A stretch of DNA of 64,000 bases from Aromatoleum toluolicum (GTDB taxonomy: Bacteria > Pseudomonadota > Gammaproteobacteria > Burkholderiales > Rhodocyclaceae). The position numbers and the translations under genes were made by a program. Location of the stretch: the NCBI RefSeq assembly GCF_012911005.2, contig NZ_WTVS01000002.1, forward strand, positions 124,001-188,000. Direction: 5' to 3'. Below, one piece after another: positions 28,448 through 37,174 of the stretch; positions within the stretch are counted from its first letter, which is position 1, and every line of letters begins with the position of its first letter. Under the pieces are notes generated by a model that saw only the letters and a program-made list of their open reading frames with translations, was not told the DNA's origin and did not search any database.

Positions 28448-29551
28448 ATGGCCCGAAACACCAGCACCAACGGTATCCGCGAGATTGTACTCGACGATGG
28501 CACCAAGCGCTTCGAGGCGCGCGTACACCGCAGCGGCGAACCCGCGAAGTCGAAGCGCTTCAAGACCCGGACGGAAGCACTCAAATGGAAACGGCAACTC
28601 GATTCCGCCATCGACGTGGGCCGACCAGCCCGGGACCGCAAAACGGTCCTCATCCGGGACATCATCGATGACTATCTCGCCTACAAGAACGCCTCCCTCA
28701 AGCCGCTACCCTCGAACAAGGTCACGGATTACCAGCGTGTTCGCGACGACCTTGCCGAGTGGTCCATCAGCAAATTGACAAACATTGATGTGGAGAACTA
28801 CGTCCGCCTCCTGCTGGGCGAACCCATTAAGCGTGATGCGAAGAAGGAGGATGCTAAGCGCCCCAAGCGCACGTACAAGCCCGCCACCGTGCGCAAGTTT
28901 TACTACGCGCTAAAGAAAGCGGTTGAATGGCACTCAAAGACCTACAAATACCATGTCGACGAGCATCTCTTCTCATTCGAAAAGGGCACCATCCCCGACG
29001 GTTGGTCCGGCAAACGCGAGCGACGACTGAAGGCGGACGAAGAAAGGCGTCTTTACGCCGCAGGACTTGACCGTGAACACACATTCACCGAGGCCGACTG
29101 GCGGGCCATCATTGGCTTTGCACTCGAGACAGCCATGCGCGAACAGGAAATCGTCGGCGTTCAATGGAAGTGCCTTGCCAACGACGACCGCAAGCTGAAT
29201 ATCCCTGGAGAGCTGACCAAAACGGGAAGACCACGCGTAGTGCTCTTGAGCCTACGGGCACGTGAAATCGTCGCCGAGCAACGAGCAAACTGCCCGCCCG
29301 GCGAGGCCAGGATTTTCCATCAGTTCCCGACGCCGGATTCGGTCTGCGTTTCCTTTGCTCGACTCTGCAAACGTGCCAAGGTAAGCAACCTTACTTTTCA
29401 TGACCTTCGCCACGAGGCCACCAGCCGGCTCTGTGAATCCGGCAAACTCAACATGATGCAAATCATGGAGATGACGGGTCACTCGAGCATGACGACATTC
29501 CAGGGCTACCTGCATCTCCTGAAGCACGAAACCTCCGTCGTACTCGACTAA
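28448..29551 (+). CDS. Tyrosine integrase of island 2
   Basis: A 367-residue recombinase beginning MARNTSTNGIREIVLDDGTKRFEARVH; an upstream TTG in frame is less likely. The N-terminal SAM-like domain precedes a catalytic domain with Arg in FALETAMREQEIVGVQW, Lys in ELTKTGRPRVVLLS, the box TFHDLRHEATSRL, His in MTGHSSMTTF and Tyr in FQGYLHL. It is unlike the P4-type integrase of island 1. It starts about 100 bp from the 5' end of tRNA-Ser, and AAAACCCACC is repeated at 28397-28406 and 28410-28419 just before it, possibly arm sites. No second attachment repeat was found. Confidence 0.9.
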   Translation: MARNTSTNGIREIVLDDGTKRFEARVHRSGEPAKSKRFKTRTEALKWKRQLDSAIDVGRPARDRKTVLIRDIIDDYLAYKNASLKPLPSNKVTDYQRVRDDLAEWSISKLTNIDVENYVRLLLGEPIKRDAKKEDAKRPKRTYKPATVRKFYYALKKAVEWHSKTYKYHVDEHLFSFEKGTIPDGWSGKRERRLKADEERRLYAAGLDREHTFTEADWRAIIGFALETAMREQEIVGVQWKCLANDDRKLNIPGELTKTGRPRVVLLSLRAREIVAEQRANCPPGEARIFHQFPTPDSVCVSFARLCKRAKVSNLTFHDLRHEATSRLCESGKLNMMQIMEMTGHSSMTTFQGYLHLLKHETSVVLD

Positions 29552-29629
29552 GGCAGCTTCACGGCTGAAGTTGCCCAGCCGGCCACCACAAGTATGAAAC
29601 GCCCAGCCTTGCCGGCCGGGCGTCGAGTT

Positions 29630-30493
29630 CTATTGCTTCATGACCACACCATACCGCTCCACGTGCTCCCTCACCTTCTGCTGACGCTTATGCAACGCGA
29701 TGCGCTGCGGATACGGGAGCCCCGCCGCCTCACAGCGTGCCTGCACAGCCCTCCACGCCGCATACGTCGATGAGTGCCTCGCGACCTCTTCATCAATAAT
29801 CGCCTCGGTTTCCTCGGGCCAGTACCGACGAGTCAGCGGCCCAAGCTCCAGGGGCACCCACGAGGCAAAGAACAGCCGTCCGTCGATGACCTGCCAACGC
29901 CCCCCTGCCCTGCGCGCTGCGTTCCGTACGTCAGCATTGCTTACCAGCGCTCGATTGATGGCAACAACGAAATCCTCATCCTGCGCGTCGTCGTCCACCT
30001 TTTCGAGGACGCGGTGGGTCAGCGAATACAGGACCTCACGCCAACGCAGCGCTTCCTCGCCGACGCGAACGCCGATGTGGCTGTCGGCACCTAGGTCATC
30101 AAGGCATCCCGAGAGGAGCCAGGACTTCGGGACCTGCAGGAATTCAGCCAGCCTCTCCAGTCGCTCACCGCGGGGAGGGTGGCGATTCTCCCCCCAACGT
30201 CTTGCCAGCTCCCGACTGACCTCCATGTACCGCCCCACCTGACTGTCCCTAAGTTCGCGGTAGTCCCGAGCGATGCGATAGCGTTCGCCGAATGTCGTGC
30301 GCGCGGACTCCGCTTGCTCGGCCTTTCGGTTCACTGCCTGCTCAACCCGTTGGACCGTTTCCGCATCAGGCCGCGGCCGGCGACCGCACCCCACCCTATC
30401 GGATGCAACAGCAAATTCCCTCCGGGAAGTCCGCAGAAATTTCGTCATCGCCGCGACGTACTGCGTCGTCGAGCGGCTCTCGAACATACTCAT
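29630..30493 (-). CDS. Helix-turn-helix (XRE/CI-like) regulator
   Basis: A 287-residue protein; I use the ATG at 30493 (MSMFESRSTTQYVAAMTKFL), with 30487 as an alternative. A central HTH (about 95-150: TFGERYRIARDYRELRDSQVGRYMEVSRELARRWGENRHPPRGERLERLAEFLQVP) resembles CI-type repressors. The C-terminal part is helical and ends with a basic segment. No protease domain is visible. It sits next to the island 2 integrase and may control it. Confidence 0.65.
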   Translation of the reverse strand: MSMFESRSTTQYVAAMTKFLRTSRREFAVASDRVGCGRRPRPDAETVQRVEQAVNRKAEQAESARTTFGERYRIARDYRELRDSQVGRYMEVSRELARRWGENRHPPRGERLERLAEFLQVPKSWLLSGCLDDLGADSHIGVRVGEEALRWREVLYSLTHRVLEKVDDDAQDEDFVVAINRALVSNADVRNAARRAGGRWQVIDGRLFFASWVPLELGPLTRRYWPEETEAIIDEEVARHSSTYAAWRAVQARCEAAGLPYPQRIALHKRQQKVREHVERYGVVMKQ

Positions 30494-30604
30494 ATTGACC
30501 TCGTCTGCTCTCAGGCGACTTTGCCTACAGGGGTATAGGCAAATCGCGCGCAAACGAAGGTCGTAACAGAATGCCCCCGGCCGGCAAGGCTGCGCGGCCC
30601 GACT

Positions 30605-30718
30605 TCAGTTCTGCTGTTCCGGTGTTGGAAGCGGGGAGTTACGAAGAGACTTACCTACGATGTCGAGCCTTCGAGCGTCTCGGCGCTCAGGCCAACATTT
30701 GTCCAGCAGCAGATTCAA
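30605..30718 (-). pseudogene. Truncated VapC/PIN toxin remnant
   Basis: After the Phd-type antitoxin, a TTG overlapping its stop opens a frame whose first residues are NLLLD, the usual start of a PIN-domain VapC toxin (MNLLLDTH). The similarity then ends and the frame stops after 37 codons. The PIN acidic residues beyond the first Asp are missing, so the toxin appears deleted. Confidence 0.5.
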
Positions 30719-30963
30719 GGTTGCTCCGCGCCAAGGAACAACCGCGCCACTTCCTCATTGTGGGCGTCGATGGTGTCGGGCACCTCGAACTTTCCCTTGG
30801 CGACACCAATGCGTTGCCCGGCCGACACCGCATCTATCGGAACAAGCTTTGCCGCCGGCCGTCCATTGCGGACGATGAGAATTGCCCGCTCCCGTCCCTG
30901 CTCAATGGCATCGACCAAACGAGACAGAGAGGACTTCGCCTGCCGGATGCTGATGACGCGCAT
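30715..30963 (-). CDS. Phd/YefM-family antitoxin (orphan)
   Basis: An 82-residue protein beginning MRVISIRQAKSSLSRLVDAIEQG with ILIVRNGRPAAKLVPI, the Phd/YefM DNA-binding fold. The C-terminal part that would neutralise a toxin is present (VPDTIDAHNEEVARLFLG). A VapC partner should follow, but only its first residues remain. It may now act as an anti-addiction module. Confidence 0.85.
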   Translation of the reverse strand: MRVISIRQAKSSLSRLVDAIEQGRERAILIVRNGRPAAKLVPIDAVSAGQRIGVAKGKFEVPDTIDAHNEEVARLFLGAEQP

Positions 30964-31377
30964 GGAGTCCCCCAGAGCACATGGCCGTTCCGCTTAGTCT
31001 ATCTGACCCGGCAGTATCTCTCAGGAGCGGAGAAGCGTACTTCGACTGCGTGAGCTTGAGCCCGATGCTATCGATATCTGCTACGGAGTATCAGCAGAAG
31101 GCTTCCGGAAGCTTTCGGCAAGCCCAGTCTCTGAATCAGTCAGGCAGTTGACCGATGGAGCAGGGGCTCGTCCCGGTGCGTCTTCTGCTGCGCCAGACCG
31201 TGCGGGACGTCGCCCGATTATCAGCCGACATCCGGTTGCTTCGCGCTATCAGTGCGGTTGCTCCTCGATTGCAGGACGGCCGTTCCGACCGCCAGGCTCG
31301 ATGCTACCGAAGTAGCAATGCCCCGGAAAGCGCACCACCGGGTAGCATATGCGCATCAACTTCGAGGGTCGAAGGAA
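30964..31377. other. Gap upstream of metallopeptidase
   Basis: No convincing gene in 414 bp. It contains GAAGGCTTCCGGAAGCTTTCGG with a 12-bp perfect palindrome (GCTTCCGGAAGC) near 31098-31125, similar to a hairpin at 33277-33310. Confidence 0.35.
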
Positions 31378-32280
31378 GTGGTTCGCTTATTCTGCATTTT
31401 CATGCTCGTGGCGCTCGCGCAGCCCGCCAGTGCTCAGATATTCATCAGCAGCGCTGGACCGACCCCGCTGAATCGATACGTGGACTCGCTGAACGCGCTC
31501 ATTGAGACCAACGGTCCCATCTCGCTCGTAGTCCAGCCCTGCGGAGCCGAAAACGCGTTCTGGGACAACGCCGGGCGAATCACTTTGTGCGAGGAGATTA
31601 TTCACAAGGCGTCAGAACGCCGCAGCCGGGCGCTTGCAATGGGGCAGTTGAGCCGGGAGTCCATCGACCAGACCACGGATGGCGAAATTCTATTCGTCGC
31701 GCTGCACGAGCTCGGGCATGCCGTCATCGACCGGCACCGCATCGCTTTCTCTGGCCGGGAAGAGGATGTAGCCGACCAGTGGGCGGCTTGGCTCATCATG
31801 CGACTGAACAATGCACCAATGTATGTCGGCGCGATGAATTTTTTTATGGAGCCGGCGCGACTGCTGCACATCTTTGGTAAGAGGCAACTGACAGACGAGC
31901 ACGGGCTTAATATCCAGCGGCGGGCGCAGCTCGTGTGCTGGGGCTACGGGCGAGCGCCGGCAGGAATGCAGCCCTTCGCCGACCATGCAGGACTGAGTGA
32001 GGCCCGGCGGGCCCGTTGTGCCGAGGAGTACCAGCAGCTGATGCGAAACACTCCTGAAGTATTCCGAGCCGCACTCAAGGCGCCGCGCAGCCGGAATGGC
32101 TACGGTTACGGGTACAACAGCGGCTCGGCATACCCGCCGCCAGCACCACCCCCAACGCCAGCCCCTAGGCCAAGCAGGGGCTACGGCTACGGGGGCGGGC
32201 CGGCAATCCCAGAGATACCCGAAATTCCCGAGATACCTGAGATTCCCCCGCTGCCCGAGTTACCACCGCTCCGTTACTAA
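31378..32280 (+). CDS. Secreted zinc-metallopeptidase-like protein (DUF4344-like)
   Basis: A 300-residue protein. I start it at GTG 31378 because a GAAGGA site lies just upstream and a signal peptide begins there (MVRLFCIFMLVALAQPASAQ). ILFVALHELGHAVIDRH provides HExxH with the third ligand likely the Glu in REEDVADQWAAWL, as in DUF4344 putative metallopeptidases. The C-terminal tail is low complexity: Tyr-Gly repeats (YGYGYNSG, YGYGGG), a proline-rich linker and a run of IPE repeats. The substrate is unknown; export to the periplasm is likely. Confidence 0.75.
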   Translation: MVRLFCIFMLVALAQPASAQIFISSAGPTPLNRYVDSLNALIETNGPISLVVQPCGAENAFWDNAGRITLCEEIIHKASERRSRALAMGQLSRESIDQTTDGEILFVALHELGHAVIDRHRIAFSGREEDVADQWAAWLIMRLNNAPMYVGAMNFFMEPARLLHIFGKRQLTDEHGLNIQRRAQLVCWGYGRAPAGMQPFADHAGLSEARRARCAEEYQQLMRNTPEVFRAALKAPRSRNGYGYGYNSGSAYPPPAPPPTPAPRPSRGYGYGGGPAIPEIPEIPEIPEIPPLPELPPLRY

Positions 32281-32580
32281 CCCCCCGCCGGGTGTCAGCG
32301 GTCGTCGGGTGCCCACGGGTCCTGGGTCCCTGAGGTCTTTCTGGCCAGTGAGCGGCAGACGGGTCACGCAGGCCGCTTGACGGCTTCAAGCAGACCGCGA
32401 GCGACACTCCTGTAGCCCAATTGCAACGTTGAGCTGACTGCTGCGAGCCGCCTTCACTGACCGGCGGTGGACCGTTGCATTGGTCTCGCTACAGGCAAGC
32501 TAGTCGTTGCTTTCGACGTAGTTTTGGATAAATGTGAAATAGCTCAACGTTGATGTTGAGCATTCACATGAGGAAACGTT

Positions 32581-32931
32581 ATGTCTGAAACTGAGTTAGC
32601 AGCCGCCAAGGCGGCACTTAGTCAACAAAAGAGGAAACTTGTGGCTGCGCTAAGTGTAGGGGATGCTCACTTTGCGGCCTTTAAGCTCCGGTTCGTCGAA
32701 GAACACGACCGGGAACCTACTTTGGACGAGTCACCGGAGACGGCGGAGCTTGTTCTCGAGGGTAGGCGGGTATTACGGACGATTGAGAAATGGGAGACGG
32801 CCCTGCGCAACATCGACGCCACTACGTCACCCGAGACAGTCCAACGCATCGTTGACGGCGCCTTTAACACCGCCAATGACGCGCGAATGGTGGCTGAGGC
32901 AATCGCGGCTACTGTCCGACGTGGGAAATAA
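32581..32931 (+). CDS. Unknown coiled-coil protein
   Basis: A 116-residue acidic, helical protein (MSETELAAAKAALSQQKRKL...). The N-terminal 30 residues suit a coiled coil. RBS GAGGAA precedes the ATG. No family recognised. It lies alone. Confidence 0.55.
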   Translation: MSETELAAAKAALSQQKRKLVAALSVGDAHFAAFKLRFVEEHDREPTLDESPETAELVLEGRRVLRTIEKWETALRNIDATTSPETVQRIVDGAFNTANDARMVAEAIAATVRRGK

Positions 32932-33318
32932 AATAATTATGATGCCGATGACGGACGAGGGCCGGGTCACCGCGGGTGACCATTTACGTCGCACGCATCG
33001 GGACAAGCTGAACGAAAGCGCTGCTTGCGAAAGCCATTTCGCAACGCCGTACAGCTCAATGGCACCAACGGATGCGGGTTGCTGAATTCATCCGTACTAG
33101 ACCAAAATACACTGCTTGTGCCCCGTTTCGATGCCCTGTGGCAGACCCGCCGCCGACTGGCTCGTGAGTGTCACAGTCACAGCTAAGGCAACGAGTACGA
33201 GAAAGGTCCTGATTGAGACCAGGTAGACCTCCATACGCCCCTCCACCGTCGATGGCGGAGGGGCCCCGCGAGATTTGCCGAAGGCTTCCGGAACCCTTCG
33301 GTAGACCCAGCCACTACC
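32932..33318. other. Gap downstream of the partition genes
   Basis: No supported gene. CCCCTCC...GGAGGGG (33238-33263) and CCGAAGG...CCTTCGG (about 33278-33301) can form hairpins; the second lies just after the stop of the minus-strand partition protein and may be its terminator. Confidence 0.4.
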
Positions 33319-33567
33319 TCATTCCGGCAGAAGGCTGATGGCGTAGGCGATGGCCGCGGCGCGGCTCATGCTTCGCTTACTCGCCCACGCGTCGACTGCA
33401 TCCAGGGCATCGGGGCCTATGGAGACCGAGATGATGAGTTTGTTGCCGATGGACCTCGTCACCCGGCGGTTCTTTACCTCCTCGACAGCTGCTAGGCTCT
33501 TCGAATCAGGTGCCCCGGCAATGAAAGTATCCGCACTGATGGGCAACTTTCTTTTCGGTATTGTCAT
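33319..33567 (-). CDS. Ribbon-helix-helix DNA-binding partner of ParA
   Basis: An 82-residue protein. The C-terminal half (NKLIISVSIGPDALDAVDAWASKRSMSRAAAIAYAISLL) is a ribbon-helix-helix fold; the N-terminus is basic. It is 12 bp after the parA stop, the place of a small centromere-binding protein in type Ib partition systems. Binding sites were not identified. Confidence 0.7.
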   Translation of the reverse strand: MTIPKRKLPISADTFIAGAPDSKSLAAVEEVKNRRVTRSIGNKLIISVSIGPDALDAVDAWASKRSMSRAAAIAYAISLLPE

Positions 33568-33579
33568 TTCGTCGCCCCC

Positions 33580-34203
33580 TCAGTGAAAGACCGCGGCGAC
33601 CAGGGCGCCCAGTTCCGCGGCCGCCTTGCCATCGCGACCGGGCTGCTCGAGCATACTCATCCCCTGCCCAGCTGACTCTGCGATTGCCTTCCGGCGTCCG
33701 ACCATGACGGCCAGCGCCCGCATCCCCGCCGGGATTTGGCTCGCGGCTTCCTGGTTGTCCGCTCCGCGCGGGTCGGCCATCGTGAGGAAGCATGCGGCAT
33801 CGATGTCTTTGACGCAGCGCCCTTCAGCGAGGAGTTCCTGCATGTCCTCGAGCGCCCAAACATCGTAAGCCCGCGGCACGAACGGAATAACGACGAGGTC
33901 AGCAAGCAGCATCGCTGCGCGGAGGCACGAGTTGTCGCGTCCGCCGGCATCGATAACGATATCGTCGTACACAGACTTCGCCAGACCAACTTGCTGCCGC
34001 AACACTTGCCCGTCCGTGTACTGCGCCGACGCAATCGCTGGGGTACGCCCTTCTCGTTGCGCGATTGCTGCCAGCAGGCTCCCCTGCCGGTCGCCGTCCA
34101 CTGCCAGAACCCGTCGTCCCTCCAGGGCTCGGCCGATGGCTAGATTGAGTGCGGTCGTGGTCTTGCCTACACCCCCCTTCGAATTCAACACTGCGACAAT
34201 CAT
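33580..34203 (-). CDS. parA: ParA-family partition ATPase
   Basis: A 207-residue protein starting MIVAVLNSKGGVGKTTTALNLA, with the deviant Walker A lysine pair (KGGVGKT, 10-16), Walker A' DDIVIDAGGRD and Walker B LVVIPFVPR. The short length without an N-terminal HTH fits type Ib partition. Its presence inside a chromosomal island suggests a plasmid ancestry or a maintenance role. Confidence 0.9.
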   Translation of the reverse strand: MIVAVLNSKGGVGKTTTALNLAIGRALEGRRVLAVDGDRQGSLLAAIAQREGRTPAIASAQYTDGQVLRQQVGLAKSVYDDIVIDAGGRDNSCLRAAMLLADLVVIPFVPRAYDVWALEDMQELLAEGRCVKDIDAACFLTMADPRGADNQEAASQIPAGMRALAVMVGRRKAIAESAGQGMSMLEQPGRDGKAAAELGALVAAVFH

Positions 34204-34561
34204 GCGTAAACCCTCCAGAACGCTTATGGAATGGCTGCATGCTATTTCCGCAAGGTTGCCGCAGCCACTACCGTATAGCGCGGGCAAGCCGTTTCAGTAG
34301 GGTTTCGACAGAAGGTTATGCGTTCACGGCGGAGATTACTCACTCAAGGGCGGTTATTGGTCGCATCTACGGAGGACAGGAGGACGAGCCTCGTTCAACT
34401 CGATTCACGTTCATGCGCATCCATCCAGAGACCGAAACAAGAGAATATCTTTTGATTTTCCTCATTGACGAATTTCGATTCTGAGTAATCCATGACGACT
34501 CCAGCGGGGAAGAATCGAAAGAACATTGGCAATCCGACTCGACACGGATAGCATATCTCTG

Positions 34562-34648
34562 ATTTATCGGCAAACCGCGCGGAAACGGCGGGACGCAAAG
34601 CCACGGGCCTTCTCCTTCGGGAATGGCAGCCAGGCTGCCTGCAGACGG
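34562..34648 (+). ncRNA. Cyclic di-GMP-I riboswitch (GEMM-I)
   Basis: The core GGCAAACC, a GAAA tetraloop-type turn, GGGACGCAAAGCC, then ACGGGCC and GGCAGCCAGGCTGCC appear in order, matching the GEMM-I aptamer consensus. It sits 73 bp before a Sel1-repeat gene on the same strand. The expression platform was not resolved; no strong terminator is seen, so translational control is a possibility. Confidence 0.88.
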
Positions 34649-34721
34649 ATTCACGCGTCGTCCGCAGCATTGCATCCCGCCTGCATGCGCGCTTTCACTA
34701 ATGCATGGCTCAGGGGACAAT

Positions 34722-35333
34722 ATGCAACTCAAGCTCTACACCCGACTCGCAGGAGCGCTGATGGCTGTAGCCGTGACTGGCGTGGTGCAGGCCGGCTTCG
34801 ACGAAGGTGAAGCCGCGTTCAAACGCCAGGATTACGCAACCGCTCGAACTGAGCTCTTGCCGCTCGCCAACCAAGGACATGTCGCCGCTCAGGGCCTCCT
34901 CGGATTTCTGCTTCTCGAGGGACGTGGGGGCGCGGTCGACTCGGAGGAGGGATTGAAGTGGGTAAGGCGCGCCGCGGAGCAGGGAGACGCGCCTGCACAG
35001 CACACTATTGGAACCCTCTTTATTGATGGCAAGGTCGTGGAGGTCGATATCAATACTGCAGCGATGTGGTTCAGCCTTTCGGCTGCCCAAGGGTTCGGCC
35101 CGGCCCAGCACAATATCAAGGTCCTCACCCGGGACGCTGAGCTGAACGCGTTTCGCAGCGGCCCCTTATATGGCTTCCACCAGGCGATGCAGGTCGGACA
35201 AGAGACCGCTTGCGGCAAGGTCAACGAGCTCCGCCTCGAGGCGGCGCTCGTCGAGGACGCCGCAGCGAAGACAACCTGGACGGCGCTACGCAACCTGCAG
35301 CCCGTTGGCGGGGTCTGCCGAAAAGTCAGCTGA
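34722..35333 (+). CDS. Exported Sel1-repeat protein under c-di-GMP riboswitch
   Basis: A 203-residue protein starting at ATG 34722 with RBS AGGGGA. A signal peptide (LYTRLAGALMAVAVTGVVQAG) precedes Sel1-like repeats: YATARTELLPLANQGHVAAQGLLGFLLLEGRGGAVDSEEGLKWVRRAAEQGDAPAQHTIGTLF and NTAAMWFSLSAAQGFGPAQ. Sel1 repeats mediate protein-protein contacts. The upstream riboswitch ties it to c-di-GMP levels and so to surface or biofilm behaviour. Confidence 0.85.
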   Translation: MQLKLYTRLAGALMAVAVTGVVQAGFDEGEAAFKRQDYATARTELLPLANQGHVAAQGLLGFLLLEGRGGAVDSEEGLKWVRRAAEQGDAPAQHTIGTLFIDGKVVEVDINTAAMWFSLSAAQGFGPAQHNIKVLTRDAELNAFRSGPLYGFHQAMQVGQETACGKVNELRLEAALVEDAAAKTTWTALRNLQPVGGVCRKVS

Positions 35334-35454
35334 GCCCCCTCAGCACATCATCCCCGGTCCGGCCAGGGAATCTCAGTGTTCCCATACTACATGGGCCTGG
35401 GGTGTATATCTGGAGATGGCCTGGGGCGGGCCGGTAGACGGTCCTCGACTCTGC

Positions 35455-35530
35455 GCAACCCGGCCACCAATTCTGCGGGGGAGTAAGCCCGTAGGCTTGG
35501 GGTCCCACCGCCTCCTAACGAAAGTGCCAA
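35455..35530 (-). ncRNA. Degenerate GEMM-like sequence
   Basis: On the minus strand GGTGGGACCCCAAGCC, then TACTCCC-type loop and GGTGGCCGGGTTGC, align with the riboswitch at 39552-39640 but with changes in the ligand-binding core (GGGACCCCAAGCC for GGGACGCAAAGCC). No gene follows on the minus strand. It looks like a decayed copy. Confidence 0.45.
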
Positions 35531-35583
35531 TTATGGCCGAACCGGCAACCGTCGCGCTCGCACCACCTCTGGGAGTATCCCTT

Positions 35584-36045
35584 ATGCATTCGTCCCTCCT
35601 GCTTATCTCTGCCGCCGCGGCCCTTGCGCTGTCAGGCTGCGCCACGACCCTCTCCCATGTCGCCGGCTACAAGGCGGGCGACGTCATGCGTTTCCGCGCT
35701 AAGCAGGTGGTCGAGAAAACCGAGCAGGCGAAAATCTGCGACCAGTTCAAGGACGGGGCCATCACGGTTGCGCAGTGCAAGGAGCGAACACTCGCAGTGC
35801 TGGAGATTGAGCCAAAGTTCACCCAGCTCACGCGCACCGAGGTGGTGATGCTCGTGCCGGAGCCGCTCGCCGTGGGCGACGTCGTGCAGTATAAGCTCGC
35901 CGGCATGCTGCACGAAGTAAACGGACCGGAGCCCGAGTACCAGGGCGTCATCTGTCGTGCCACCGACAAGCCCTGCCTTGACGACCCCAAGCGTGGCAGC
36001 ACGGGAAAGGTTGACCCGGGCACTGGCGTTGCAGCAGGCGCCTGA
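35584..36045 (+). CDS. Lipoprotein of unknown function
   Basis: A 153-residue protein starting MHSSLLLISAAAALALSGC, a clear lipoprotein signal with Cys19. The mature part has a helical stretch (RFRAKQVVEKTEQAKICDQFKDGAITVAQCKE) and then a strand-rich part. Its stop overlaps the next start as TGATG. No family recognised. Confidence 0.75.
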   Translation: MHSSLLLISAAAALALSGCATTLSHVAGYKAGDVMRFRAKQVVEKTEQAKICDQFKDGAITVAQCKERTLAVLEIEPKFTQLTRTEVVMLVPEPLAVGDVVQYKLAGMLHEVNGPEPEYQGVICRATDKPCLDDPKRGSTGKVDPGTGVAAGA

Positions 36046-36998
36046 TGAGCATTCCTGAGAACCCGCTCGTCCTCGCCATCACGAAGCGGGTGCGCATCCT
36101 CCTGGCGCTTTCAGTGCTTGGAGCGGCGCTACCGATTCTTGCTAGCTTACTCCCCAAGAAGCAGGCCACACTGGCGTGGGCGCTCGACTTGGCCGTCCAT
36201 TGGCAGTGGGTCTACGTCGTGCTCGGCGTCCTTTGCATCATCTGGCTGGTGGGCCTGGGTACGTTTCACCTTGCGGCGCCGGCGGCGGCGCTGCTTACGG
36301 CCGGGTTTTTCTGGACAGGTTCCACTGCCTACAGTGCAGGGGCCTCTCAGTCCAACACCCTGACTGTGGTCACCGCCAACCTGAATGCGGACAACCAGGA
36401 CACCACTGCGCTCCGCACATGGGCGGACGAGCTCTCGGCTGACATCGTCGTGCTGGAGGAGGTTACTCCGGGAGTGGTGTCGCAACTAGAGCGATGGAAG
36501 GCCTACCCCTACCAAACGATTCACGCGCAGGTGGGCCTGTTCGGTCTCGCCATCCTGTCAAAGCACCCGCTCGAGGACACTCAGGCGCTTGAGGAGTTTG
36601 GACAGACGCTCCATGTTCGCACGCGGGTGCGATGGCGCGACACTGAGTTCGCGCTCGCGGCAGTGCATCCGATGCCGCCGCTGAATGCCGAGTACCACAC
36701 TCGACGCGAAGAACTGTTCCACACGGAATCGAACTGGGCGACTGGCAGCAACCTGCCGTCCATCATTGCCGGGGACTTCAATGCCAGCCCTTGGTCACGA
36801 GCCTTCCGGCCATTCAACAATCACGGAATGAGGCTAGCGACAGCCCTCAAACCGACTTGGCCGGCGGTTCTTCCCATGATTCCCATCGACCACGTCATTA
36901 CCTCCGGGCACTGGCAGGTCGTCAGGGCAGGCGTGGGGCCGCGCATTGGCTCTGACCATCGCCCCGCCTATGCCGTGCTTGCACAAGGAACTCGATGA
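36045..36998 (+). CDS. Endonuclease/exonuclease/phosphatase family membrane protein
   Basis: A 317-residue protein with three N-terminal membrane segments (to about residue 100) and a C-terminal EEP catalytic domain: TANLNADNQD, DIVVLEEVTP, AILSKHPL, AAVHPMPP, IIAGDFNASPW and IGSDHRP. The acidic and His residues needed for metal-dependent phosphoester cleavage are intact. The layout matches the YafD-like/EEP membrane subgroup. The substrate (nucleic acid, phospholipid or other) is unknown. It is coupled to the upstream lipoprotein gene. Confidence 0.85.
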   Translation: MSIPENPLVLAITKRVRILLALSVLGAALPILASLLPKKQATLAWALDLAVHWQWVYVVLGVLCIIWLVGLGTFHLAAPAAALLTAGFFWTGSTAYSAGASQSNTLTVVTANLNADNQDTTALRTWADELSADIVVLEEVTPGVVSQLERWKAYPYQTIHAQVGLFGLAILSKHPLEDTQALEEFGQTLHVRTRVRWRDTEFALAAVHPMPPLNAEYHTRREELFHTESNWATGSNLPSIIAGDFNASPWSRAFRPFNNHGMRLATALKPTWPAVLPMIPIDHVITSGHWQVVRAGVGPRIGSDHRPAYAVLAQGTR

Positions 36999-37174
36999 CG
37001 CAGTGAATCTTGCCTTGGCGTTCGCCTCGGGCGTATGGCTTGCCCTGAAACATCACGCCTGGTGATGCACAGCGGCTTTACCGCATAAGTAGCCCGTCGC
37101 CGTATCGCCTGACAGTTCAGGACCCCGATGTCGTGCGTACTTTCAATTGCAGCAAATACATCAAGGAGAGCGAA

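Noticed and set aside
35455-35530. A third working GEMM-I riboswitch
   Set aside because: Core ligand-binding bases differ and no gene follows on that strand.
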